This document shows, piece by piece, positions 1 through 5,893 of a stretch of 6,531 bases of DNA. Source of the stretch: Anaerolineae bacterium. Its GTDB lineage: Bacteria > Chloroflexota > Anaerolineae > B4-G1 > SLSP01. The translations under genes and the position numbers were made by a program. Position 1 is the first letter of the stretch. Each line of letters begins with the position of its first letter. The stretch lies in contig JAFGNI010000136.1 in the NCBI GenBank assembly GCA_016927095.1, forward strand, positions 1 to 6,531, written 5' to 3'. The notes beneath the pieces were generated by a model. The model ran no database searches. It was not told the origin of the DNA and was given only the letters and a program-made list of their open reading frames with translations.

Positions 1-18
1 AGCTGTTCCTTCTGAAGG

Positions 19-106
19 TCACGATTCACCATTCAGGTTGGCGCTTCGAGGTTGCGCGCACCAGGAGCCTGGACTGCGAGAATGAATGGTGAATCGTCAA
101 TCGTCA
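19..106. repeat. Two opposed heptamer arrays forming a 15-bp perfect inverted repeat
   Basis: Positions 19-39 read as three heptamers (TCACGAT, TCACCAT, TCAGGTT). Positions 79-106 read as the same family on the other strand (AGAATGA degenerate, ATGGTGA, ATCGTCA, ATCGTCA). Because the arrays oppose each other, 21-35 and 83-97 are perfect 15-bp reverse complements with a 47-nt loop. The right array contains the stop codon of the cupin gene (97-99) and encodes its last Asp-Asp. A smaller dyad, CCAGGAGCCTGG, lies at 61-72 in the loop. There is no T tract, so this is not a classical terminator, although an RNA stem at the 3' end of the operon is possible. The remaining DNA in 1-96 holds no gene that I can support. 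Confidence 0.8.
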
Positions 107-423
107 GCTGCCATCATGTACCACGCCGCCACAAGTGGATCATCTTCCGAGCTGCGGGTATGGTGATCCTCGCCGGCTTCGACGATGACAATGTCGCCGG
201 TGCGGACAGAATACTCGACGCCGTCGACGGGGACGACGCCCTGGCCCTGGATGAAGATGAAGACCTCGTCGGCATCCTCGTGCACGTGACGGGGTTCAGG
301 ATGGGCGATCTCGCCGGGCTTAAAGACATAGACGCCGCCGTGGCTGATCGTCTTGTCCCCCAGCAAAGCCGGAATCAACCGGGAGTCTGTGGGTTCAAGG
401 TCCTCGATACGTAGTCGTTTCAT
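97..423 (-). CDS. Small single-domain cupin protein
   Basis: This 108-residue protein is one cupin beta-barrel. Motif 1 is visible as His46-x-His48 and Glu53, followed by the glycine-rich turn at 60-62. Motif 2 runs from Gly76 to His87. The likely metal ligands His46, His48, Glu53 and His87 are all present, so a mononuclear metal site (Mn, Fe, Zn or Ni) is expected. The usual proline of motif 2 is replaced (VEAGEDHH). The ATG start has a good Shine-Dalgarno, AGGAG, a few bases upstream. It is the last gene of the minus-strand run, 103 bp after the enolase-superfamily gene. Cupins of this size in sugar catabolic clusters may be isomerases, epimerases, lyases or sugar-binding proteins; the sequence does not decide. 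The final two residues (Asp-Asp) and the stop come from a heptamer repeat. The protein is cytosolic, with no signal peptide. Confidence 0.9.
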   Translation of the reverse strand: MKRLRIEDLEPTDSRLIPALLGDKTISHGGVYVFKPGEIAHPEPRHVHEDADEVFIFIQGQGVVPVDGVEYSVRTGDIVIVEAGEDHHTRSSEDDPLVAAWYMMAADD

Positions 424-439
424 GGTACTCCTGCCTCTC

Positions 440-462
440 TGGCACGGATCACTGTCGTGCCA
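440..462 (-). repeat. 7-bp inverted repeat just upstream of the cupin ribosome binding site
   Basis: TGGCACG (440-446) and CGTGCCA (456-462) are perfect reverse complements separated by 9 nt. The element lies 17 bp upstream of the cupin start codon, immediately before its Shine-Dalgarno. On the minus transcript it would be a stem-loop in the intercistronic RNA, with no T run after it. It could set mRNA stability or translation of the cupin, or be an operator; nothing else supports one choice. Confidence 0.4.
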
Positions 463-486
463 CCAGCGCTATTGGGTCCATCGATG

Positions 487-516
487 ACTTACAGATTCAC
501 ACGGATCGCCACGGAT
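487..516. repeat. Degenerate decamer tandem repeat after the enolase-superfamily gene
   Basis: Read on the minus strand, ATCCGTGGCG (plus 507-516) is followed by ATCCGTGTGA (plus 497-506) and a weaker copy starting ATCTGTAA (plus 487-496). The two clear units share seven consecutive bases, CACGGAT on the plus strand. The array begins 10 bp after the stop codon of the enolase-superfamily gene and is part of the 103-bp gap before the cupin. No promoter or terminator is evident in it. Confidence 0.5.
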
Positions 517-526
517 ACGTGTTGCT

Positions 527-1660
527 TCAGAACACGCGTTCGGCTTTCTCCCAGATGTCCACATCGTAGGTTACGCCAAGACCGGGCCCTTCGGGAACGG
601 GAACGACCCCGTCAACAATACCGAAAGACGGCGAGTACCAAGACACCGGCGCCGCCTGTCGAGCGTTCCACTCCTGGTGAGGCCCAAGATTCGGCGTTAT
701 CGAGCCGAACTGCACGACGGCGGCAGCTTCGGCGCCAACTTTGGGGCTGTGCGGCATGACTGGTATCCCGGCAGCGGCTGCCATCTCCGCGACACGCAGG
801 CACCGCATCAGCCCGCCATTGTACATCATGTCGGGCTGGACCACGTCCACCACCCGGTCGCGGATCATCCAGTCGAAGGTCGGCAGGCTGGAGTCCTGCT
901 CACCGCCGGCGACCGGAAGCGCCAGCGCATCCGCCACGCGTTTCGTCTTCCAGTAGTCCTGCCAAGGACAGGGCTCCTCCAGAAAGGCAACGCCGTAGTC
1001 CGCCAACAGGGCTGCCACCTCAATGGCATGGTCCGCGTCATAGGAGCCGTTGGCATCGACGTAGATCGTGACGTCATCGCCGAAGGTCTGGCGGGCCAGC
1101 GGGATGAGCCGGTCGGTGCGTCCGGGGGAAGCGTCGGCGTTCTGGCTCATCCGCCCACCGATCTTGAGCTTGACGGCGCGGGCGTTGGTCTCGGTCAGAC
1201 GGTCGCTGAGCCAAGCAACCTCCTCGTTAGGCGTCGTGTCACGATTACCGCTGGAAAGATAGATCGGAATCTGCTCCCGCACCACGCTGCCCAGGAGGCG
1301 CCCGGCGGGTTGGTGGGTCAGCTGACCCAGCAGATCCAGCACGCTTAGCTCGACGTAGGCCACAGGGCACCAGAGGGCGATACCCGAGAGCTTGTAGGCG
1401 CTGCGATAGGTGTAGACGGCTTCGACGAGGCTGGGGAGATCTCGGGCATCCTTCCCGATAAAGCAGGGAAGGACAAAACGCTCGAGGATGGGCCAGAGGT
1501 AGGCTAATCGATCGTTGACCACGACCACGCCGGATGCGCCGTCCGCTGCCGTGACGCGGACGAGCCGATGGCCCTGGAACTGAAACCCTTCGATGGATGT
1601 GAGAATGACCGGGTCGGGTAGGACCTTGTGGAGGTGAGGGGAACATCCAAAGTCTTGCAT
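527..1660 (-). CDS. Mandelate racemase/muconate lactonizing-type enzyme (enolase superfamily)
   Basis: The 377-residue length is normal for the family: an N-terminal capping domain (about 16-125) and a (beta/alpha)7-beta barrel. Such enzymes abstract the proton alpha to a carboxylate using Mg2+. The mandelate racemase-type site is complete. Lys164-x-Lys166 lies in AVKLKIGG. The metal ligands are Asp202 (VDANG), Glu228 (FLEEP) and Glu254 (AGGEQD). The second base is the His304 (MPHSP)/Asp277 (QPDMM) dyad, and Glu330 (HQEWN) sits where the electrophilic glutamate is expected. The likely reaction is dehydration or epimerisation of a sugar acid or hydroxy acid; the substrate cannot be read. The ATG is fixed by an in-frame TAA only four codons upstream (1673-1675), although the Shine-Dalgarno is weak (AAGG). 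The gene follows the AKR-like gene after a 103-bp structured gap. Confidence 0.95.
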   Translation of the reverse strand: MQDFGCSPHLHKVLPDPVILTSIEGFQFQGHRLVRVTAADGASGVVVVNDRLAYLWPILERFVLPCFIGKDARDLPSLVEAVYTYRSAYKLSGIALWCPVAYVELSVLDLLGQLTHQPAGRLLGSVVREQIPIYLSSGNRDTTPNEEVAWLSDRLTETNARAVKLKIGGRMSQNADASPGRTDRLIPLARQTFGDDVTIYVDANGSYDADHAIEVAALLADYGVAFLEEPCPWQDYWKTKRVADALALPVAGGEQDSSLPTFDWMIRDRVVDVVQPDMMYNGGLMRCLRVAEMAAAAGIPVMPHSPKVGAEAAAVVQFGSITPNLGPHQEWNARQAAPVSWYSPSFGIVDGVVPVPEGPGLGVTYDVDIWEKAERVF

Positions 1661-1705
1661 ATGTCGCCAGCCTTACGGAGCCAAAGGGCTAGGCCGCCAT
1701 CCAAA

Positions 1706-1738
1706 GGCGCCTGGCGTTGGTTGGCCGCGCCAGGCGCC
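1706..1738 (-). repeat. GC-rich 11-bp perfect inverted repeat, possible weak terminator
   Basis: GGCGCCTGGCG (1706-1716) and CGCCAGGCGCC (1728-1738) are perfect reverse complements around an 11-nt loop. The element sits in the 103-bp gap between the AKR-like gene (ends 1764) and the enolase-superfamily gene (starts 1660). On the minus transcript the stem is followed by only three T residues (CTTTGG), so at best it is a weak Rho-independent terminator or attenuator that lowers expression of the last two genes. It could equally be a 3'-end stabilising stem or a dispersed palindromic repeat. Confidence 0.6.
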
Positions 1739-1751
1739 GACTACTATCGCG

Positions 1752-1796
1752 CAGCTGCTGCCGTTACGCAAGCGAGCTCTTGCTACGGGTGCGCTG
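1752..1796. repeat. Imperfect inverted repeat spanning the 3' end of the AKR-like gene
   Basis: Nested short arms pair around a 6-nt centre: GCAAG (1768-1772) with CTTGC (1779-1783), CCGT (1761-1764) with ACGG (1785-1788), and CAGC (1752-1755) with GCTG (1793-1796), with small bulges between them. The stop codon (1764-1766) and the final ten or so codons of the AKR-like gene lie inside. The element is next to the 1706-1738 palindrome, and the two may be parts of one dispersed element. Confidence 0.4.
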
Positions 1797-2597
1797 TAAT
1801 TCGTTGTTGGGCGCGCGTTTTGCCAACAGATCGAGGGAGATCTCGATGGACTCGCGGGCCTCAGCCGGTGTCGTGGTGCCGATCGTGACCATATCACAGT
1901 CGCGGATCGTGTTCCAGACAAAGGCCAAGCCGACGACCGGCAACAGGCGGCCCGCAGCCAGCGGCTTGATAGTCATCACGGGCTTCTTAGCGTTCTGGAT
2001 GATGCGCATGATCCAGTCGGCCTCCACCTGCAGCAGGAAACCCGCCGCGTTGTAGAGCTGGATGTAGGTCTCGACATCGGCGCCGGTCTCGTCAGCGTAG
2101 ATCACGGACTCAGGCATGTGGGTCGAGAGGCCCGGGATCATCCCGCGCTCGCGGATCATCGCGGTGTATTTGTCGATATCGCGAATCTTGCGCACCATCC
2201 GGTCGACCAGCGCATCGGTGATCGCCTGATGCGGCATGCAGAAGGTCGCGTTCATCTCCTTGCACTTGTCAAAGACGCGCGCCGGTTCCGCCTCTGCCGG
2301 GCCACCCGGCGTGATATTGAAGTGCGGCGTCAGGATGCGGATGATGGACTTGCCAGATCGCTGCTCGGCCTCCTGCACGGCCTCCTCCAGCTTGTCCGAC
2401 ATCGGCCCCATCACGGCGTCCACACCATATTCGAGAAAGACCGACAAGATCTCGGCCACGCTATCACGATCCTGGTAGGTCTTGATGAAGCTGTCCTTTG
2501 CGACACTGGTATGGGAATAACCCAGGAACCAGTTGGAACCAATCAACAAACGGGGCAGCGACACCCCGCCCACGGTAGTCCTCGGAAACTCGGTCAT
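1764..2597 (-). CDS. Aldo/keto reductase-like TIM-barrel protein of unknown function
   Basis: This 277-residue cytosolic protein shows alternating strands and helices of a TIM barrel. Its second half resembles the aldo/keto reductase end: KPLAAGRL at 211-218 and IGTTTPAEARESI at 239-251, the region that grips cofactor phosphate in that superfamily. The catalytic Asp-Tyr-Lys-His tetrad is not recognisable: the segment after VDAVMGPMSD (59-68) has no tyrosine, and no TK follows strand three. Instead, histidines occur at predicted strand ends: His92 (TPHF), His123 (MPHQ) and His160 (STHMPE). Oxidoreductase activity is therefore doubtful. The ATG is supported by GGGAGG at ideal spacing. It starts 50 bp after the isomerase gene. 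Residues 261-277 (PNNELQRTRSKSSLA) look like a non-family tail written by structured DNA at the 3' end. Confidence 0.85.
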   Translation of the reverse strand: MTEFPRTTVGGVSLPRLLIGSNWFLGYSHTSVAKDSFIKTYQDRDSVAEILSVFLEYGVDAVMGPMSDKLEEAVQEAEQRSGKSIIRILTPHFNITPGGPAEAEPARVFDKCKEMNATFCMPHQAITDALVDRMVRKIRDIDKYTAMIRERGMIPGLSTHMPESVIYADETGADVETYIQLYNAAGFLLQVEADWIMRIIQNAKKPVMTIKPLAAGRLLPVVGLAFVWNTIRDCDMVTIGTTTPAEARESIEISLDLLAKRAPNNELQRTRSKSSLA

Positions 2598-2642
2598 ATA
2601 GCCTCCCTAATCTCAGTAGTGTACATGACGGCTTTACGTAGT

Positions 2643-2682
2643 AACGTCTAAACGTTAGAACGTTCCAACGTTCCAACGTTCT
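2643..2682. repeat. Five tandem octamers of the AACGTTCC family
   Basis: The five units on the plus strand are AACGTCTA, AACGTTAG, AACGTTCC, AACGTTCC and AACGTTCT. The two central units are identical and each unit starts with the palindrome AACGTT or a one-base variant. The array covers the last 11 codons (residues 260-270) and the stop codon (2648-2650) of the isomerase gene and runs 5 bp past the stop. Because eight is not a multiple of three, the repeat is read in all three phases and does not give a repeated peptide. Confidence 0.85.
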
Positions 2683-3460
2683 TCCCCTGATCGCAGATCG
2701 CGTGAGCCTGCGCTAGCGCTTCGTAGACATCGCCCTTGGGCTTAAACTCATGCCCGACGAAGAGATTGTACCCGGTTTCAGCGATCGCGCGACAGATGCC
2801 CGTGTAGTTCAGCTCCTGTGTGTCGTCGAAATCGCGCCGTCCAGGGACACCCGCCGTGTGGAAGTGGCCAATCCACCGGATGTTGTCCCGGATCGTGCGA
2901 ATCACGTCGCCTTCCATGATCTGCATGTGATAGATATCGAAGAGCAGCTTGACATTGGGACTGTTCACCTGCTTACAGATCTCGATACCCCAAACGCTGT
3001 GGTCGCACTGGTAGCCCGGATGGTCCACCTTGGAGTTGAGCAACTCCATGTTCAGGTTCACGTTCTTGGCCTCGGCATAGGATGCGATCCGGCGCAGGCC
3101 GGCAACGGTGGCAGCCATAGCCTCCGCCTCGGGCACACCTTCACGGCGATTGCCGCTGAAGACGATCACACCTGGGATGCCCACATCGGCAGCGAGGTCG
3201 ATCGATGTGCGGAGCTCAGCCTCGATCCGGTCGTGCTGTGCCGGATCGTTGAGCCCGACCGTCAGACTATCGTGGCCTGACATAATGGCGATCGCCAAGT
3301 CGTGCTGCCGGGCCAGGGCAACGGCCTCGCCAAAGGTCTCATCGCGGGACCAGAGCTCGATGGCGTCGAACCCCAACTCCGCAACCTTCGCCACGAATGT
3401 CGCCAGCGATGTCTCCGCCGGCTTGATCATCGGATAGCAGACAGACTGCTTGATGCGCAT
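2648..3460 (-). CDS. Hydroxypyruvate isomerase-like sugar isomerase/epimerase (AP endonuclease 2 fold)
   Basis: This 270-residue TIM-barrel protein belongs to the xylose isomerase-like family and is closest by eye to hydroxypyruvate isomerase (Hyi). Likely metal ligands are Glu139 (NMELLN), Asp175 (FDIYHMQ), His201 (GHFHTAG) and Glu238 (GHEFKP). The stretches FDIYHMQIMEGD, HTAGVPGR and ELNYTGICRAI match the Hyi pattern well. It would interconvert an aldehyde or ketose with a hydroxy-carbonyl isomer in the cytosol. The start at 3460 is chosen because GGGAGGTG stands just upstream and the family sequence begins there; the frame stays open to 3589 but that extension reads as non-family residues inside the MFS gene. 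The Shine-Dalgarno overlaps the MFS stop codon, so translation is probably coupled. Residues 260-270 are encoded by an octamer repeat and look additional to the fold. Confidence 0.92.
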   Translation of the reverse strand: MRIKQSVCYPMIKPAETSLATFVAKVAELGFDAIELWSRDETFGEAVALARQHDLAIAIMSGHDSLTVGLNDPAQHDRIEAELRTSIDLAADVGIPGVIVFSGNRREGVPEAEAMAATVAGLRRIASYAEAKNVNLNMELLNSKVDHPGYQCDHSVWGIEICKQVNSPNVKLLFDIYHMQIMEGDVIRTIRDNIRWIGHFHTAGVPGRRDFDDTQELNYTGICRAIAETGYNLFVGHEFKPKGDVYEALAQAHAICDQGKNVGTLERSNV

Positions 3461-3471
3461 ACCACACCTCC

Positions 3472-4638
3472 CTAGTCGCGGGCACGGAGCAGGGCCGTGC
3501 CCAGCAGGCCCAGCGCAGCGCAGACCGCGCCGGTGATCGCAAACATCGGCTGGATGCCCATACCATCGGCCAGGATGCCGCTGAGCCACGGGCCTGCGAA
3601 CATCCCAATCGCGTAGACTGCCTGGTAGAGCCCCATCGCCGTCGCGCGCTGTGCATCGTCCACGTAGCGGATGCTCAGCCCCATCAACACCGGGTAACCG
3701 ACGCCACTGGCCAAGCCCATCAAGACCTGACCCACAAAGATCAGGGACACGCCCTGGGCCAGCACAAAGGCCCCCATACCCAAGCCCGTGAAGATGAAGC
3801 TCAAGGCCACCATCCTGCGTGAGCCAACCCGGTTCACCACCGCCGTGGTAGCGAGATTGCCCAGAAGAACCAATCCGATGTTCATGCTGACCAAGAGACT
3901 CAGGGTCACATCGCTAGCCCCAAGGTTCTTCGCAAGGTTGGTCGTGAACCCAAAGGTGGAAGACCAAATCGTGTACTGCATCACGGCGCCCAGCAGGGCA
4001 GGGATCAACACATCCCGTCGGACGATAAGGGCACCCACCTGACGCAATGACTTCTGGTTGTTGGTCCGTGGCGGCTCCTTGACAAAGAGCATGACCGGAA
4101 TGGCCAACCCGGCGGCGACGGCTGCTACGTAGAACGACAAGCTGTAGCCACCTAGCGCGTTCAGAGATCCGGTCAGGCCCGTGATGATCATCCGTGAGAT
4201 CGCGTTGACCGCGGAGAGCATTGCCGAGGCCCGGACGGCATCCTCTGGCGGGAAGAGACCACTAAAGGCCACGACAAGCAAGACCCAGGCGCTGGCAGCG
4301 AATCCGGTGAAAGCCCGGCCAATGGCCAGGCCAACGACGCCGTCGGAGAGCGCCATCAAGACGGCGCCTAGCGCCGAGAAGGCCAAGCCGCCGATGATAA
4401 AGGGCTTCCGCCGTCCAACCCAGTCGGCCACCACGCCGAGCGGGAACCGAATTACAGCCTGCCACAGGCCGTACATGGCCAATACCACGCCCACCATGGC
4501 CAAATTCGTTGCCTTCGACTCTACGTAGACGGAGAGGGTGGGCATGTAAGCATAGAGCGAGGCCCAGAAGAGAACCACCACAGCTAGATAAAGGACGATC
4601 AAGCGACGATCCGAAGAAGTCCGAGAACGTGTCTGCAT
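3472..4638 (-). CDS. Major facilitator superfamily transporter
   Basis: This is a 388-residue inner-membrane carrier with about 12 hydrophobic segments in two halves. A short positively charged N-terminus (residues 1-12) precedes TM1 (about 13-34). The MFS motif A lies in the loop after TM2 (GVVADWVGRRKP, 68-79). The central cytoplasmic loop is about 187-209 (KEPPRTNNQK onward). The C-terminal half has a related loop after NRVGSRR (269-275). RATAMGLYQAVYAIG (331-345) and AGPWLSGILAD (348-358) are typical of the drug/sugar-type MFS. The substrate cannot be deduced; the neighbours suggest a sugar acid or similar nutrient, but efflux is not excluded. The ATG has AGGAG nine bases upstream. The gene lies 51 bp after the flavoprotein gene and 11 bp before the isomerase gene, a clear operon arrangement. 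Confidence 0.93.
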   Translation of the reverse strand: MQTRSRTSSDRRLIVLYLAVVVLFWASLYAYMPTLSVYVESKATNLAMVGVVLAMYGLWQAVIRFPLGVVADWVGRRKPFIIGGLAFSALGAVLMALSDGVVGLAIGRAFTGFAASAWVLLVVAFSGLFPPEDAVRASAMLSAVNAISRMIITGLTGSLNALGGYSLSFYVAAVAAGLAIPVMLFVKEPPRTNNQKSLRQVGALIVRRDVLIPALLGAVMQYTIWSSTFGFTTNLAKNLGASDVTLSLLVSMNIGLVLLGNLATTAVVNRVGSRRMVALSFIFTGLGMGAFVLAQGVSLIFVGQVLMGLASGVGYPVLMGLSIRYVDDAQRATAMGLYQAVYAIGMFAGPWLSGILADGMGIQPMFAITGAVCAALGLLGTALLRARD

Positions 4639-4689
4639 CAGCGTGAGCTCCTAAGAGAGGGCTATAGGTCGTGCGGCGATGAATGCCGC

Positions 4690-5868
4690 CTATCTGACCT
4701 CGGCAGCGTGCAACAGCAGGCCACGTTCGCGCACCACAGTCTGCACATCGAGGATTGCCAAGGCATCGGGTGTTGTGCCGTATTCGATCGCGAGGGCGGC
4801 GGCGACCCCGGCAATCTCGCCGGTCAACGCCGCGGGTGGGATCACACGGGCGACCTCCCAGGCCTCACCTTCGGCAGACATACAGCGACCAATGGTCAGC
4901 AGGCCCTTGACGCGCTGTGGTAGCAGCGCCCCATAAGGAATCTCGCGCAATGGTCCGCCCTTGCGCCAGTCAGGGATCACCCCCACCGAGGTGTCAATCT
5001 CGACGTTCTCCTGATCGGGCAGCATCGTCTCCAGACCATGGATCCGGCGCGTGGTCCGGAACTGCGCCATCGCCGGCAAGGTCACCGGAAAGACCTCGTG
5101 TCGCCCCTCGACACCGATCTCCCCCTGCTTCGCCCGGTAGTGCTCGCGCAACAAACGACGCCCTTCCAGGACGAAGTCGGTGACGTCTGCACCATCTGTG
5201 CCGCCGTAGGTGCGATGTCCTTCGGGGTGACCGCGACCGTTTGCATCGGCACCCACGCGTACCATATCCAGAAGCGTCGTGCCCGGGTCGGCCACAGCCT
5301 TCTGAGCCCGGTTCAGGGAGGTCTGCATTGCCCAAAGGGAGAGCCAGTTATCGCCATCCACACAGGGCGCTCCGGCGCGGTAGGCGATATCGGCATCCCC
5401 CGTGGCATCGATCACACACTGGGCGTTGAGCTGCCCGCGACCGCTCTTATTCTCGACCACAAGGCCGGCGACGCGGGAGCCCAGCAGCACCGGCTCACTG
5501 ACCAAAGTGTCCAGCCACAGATCGGCTCCGGCCTCGATGAGCACCTCGTCCAGCGCGAGCACGAACGAGGCCGGCGAGAACGGCGTGCTGTAGCGCCCGC
5601 GCTCCCGCCAGGCCGGGACCTCGCCGGGACCGTACTTGATGCTGAGATGGAGCAACACCTCAGCAATCCCATAGATCACCTGGTGGCCCCGACCGTCGCA
5701 GAGCGGTAGGTAGATGTTGACCAATCCCGTTGTCGCCAGACCACCGACCAGGACCGTCTTCTCAACCAAGGCAGTGCGCATGCCCGCGCGCGCAGAGGCC
5801 AAAGCCGCCGCTACCCCCGCGACGCCGGCGCCGGCTACCACCACGTCATAGTCGCATTCAAACGCCAA
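4690..5868 (-). CDS. FAD-dependent oxidoreductase (FAD_oxidored-type)
   Basis: This 392-residue flavoprotein begins with a dinucleotide-binding fold: strand VVVAG, the Gly13-x-Gly15-x-x-Gly18 turn (GAGVAG), and Glu36 at the end of the second strand (LVEK), which binds the adenine ribose. GGLAT (42-46) is the usual flavin-contacting loop. DATGDAD (154-160) is the second FAD motif. The C-terminal block with IPYGALLP (310-317), GLLTIGRCMSA (322-332) and RVIPPAALTGEIAG (341-354) closes the FAD site as in family PF12831. The likely role is oxidation of a hydroxyl or amine of the imported substrate; the electron acceptor is unknown and no signal peptide is seen. Translation begins at TTG, with GGAGGAGGG six bases upstream and an in-frame TAA (5872-5874) one codon before it, so no upstream start is possible. 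It is the first gene of the minus-strand run. Confidence 0.92.
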   Translation of the reverse strand: MAFECDYDVVVAGAGVAGVAAALASARAGMRTALVEKTVLVGGLATTGLVNIYLPLCDGRGHQVIYGIAEVLLHLSIKYGPGEVPAWRERGRYSTPFSPASFVLALDEVLIEAGADLWLDTLVSEPVLLGSRVAGLVVENKSGRGQLNAQCVIDATGDADIAYRAGAPCVDGDNWLSLWAMQTSLNRAQKAVADPGTTLLDMVRVGADANGRGHPEGHRTYGGTDGADVTDFVLEGRRLLREHYRAKQGEIGVEGRHEVFPVTLPAMAQFRTTRRIHGLETMLPDQENVEIDTSVGVIPDWRKGGPLREIPYGALLPQRVKGLLTIGRCMSAEGEAWEVARVIPPAALTGEIAGVAAALAIEYGTTPDALAILDVQTVVRERGLLLHAAEVR

Positions 5869-5874
5869 CTCTTA

Positions 5875-5883
5875 CCCTCCTCC
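5875..5883 (-). promoter_or_regulatory. Strong Shine-Dalgarno that decides the TTG start of the flavoprotein
   Basis: On the minus strand the sequence is GGAGGAGGG followed by six bases (TAAGAG) and TTG. The TAA in the spacer is in frame with the gene, which excludes any upstream start, and the next candidates (GTG codons for the valines at 9-11) would remove part of the first strand of the FAD fold. Confidence 0.8.
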
Positions 5884-5893
5884 GTCCACGGGC

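Noticed and set aside
677..1348. Long plus-strand open frame of 223 codons opposite the enolase-superfamily gene
   Set aside because: It is a shadow of the minus-strand gene, whose active-site motifs are intact; the plus-strand translation shows no family resemblance and no ribosome binding site context.
1734..1815. Integron attC-like site suggested by GTTGGGC near 1805-1811 and the imperfect stem beside it
   Set aside because: The partner box RYYYAAC is not present at the expected other end on the plus strand (the aligned stretch reads GCCGACT), and no cassette array or integrase is visible.
2643..2682. CRISPR-like array
   Set aside because: The units are 8 bp and contiguous with no spacers; it is a simple tandem repeat.
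3461..3589. Upstream extension of the isomerase reading frame to an ATG at 3589
   Set aside because: The extra 43 residues are encoded inside the MFS gene and look non-family, while the ATG at 3460 has GGGAGGTG directly upstream and begins the known fold.
4673..4689. Small inverted repeat GCGGC/GCCGC just after the flavoprotein stop codon
   Set aside because: Only five pairs and no T tract; too short to call a terminator between two genes that otherwise look co-transcribed.
5038..5709. Long plus-strand open frame of 223 codons opposite the flavoprotein gene
   Set aside because: The minus-strand frame has complete FAD-binding motifs; the opposite frame is a GC-rich mirror without recognisable domains.
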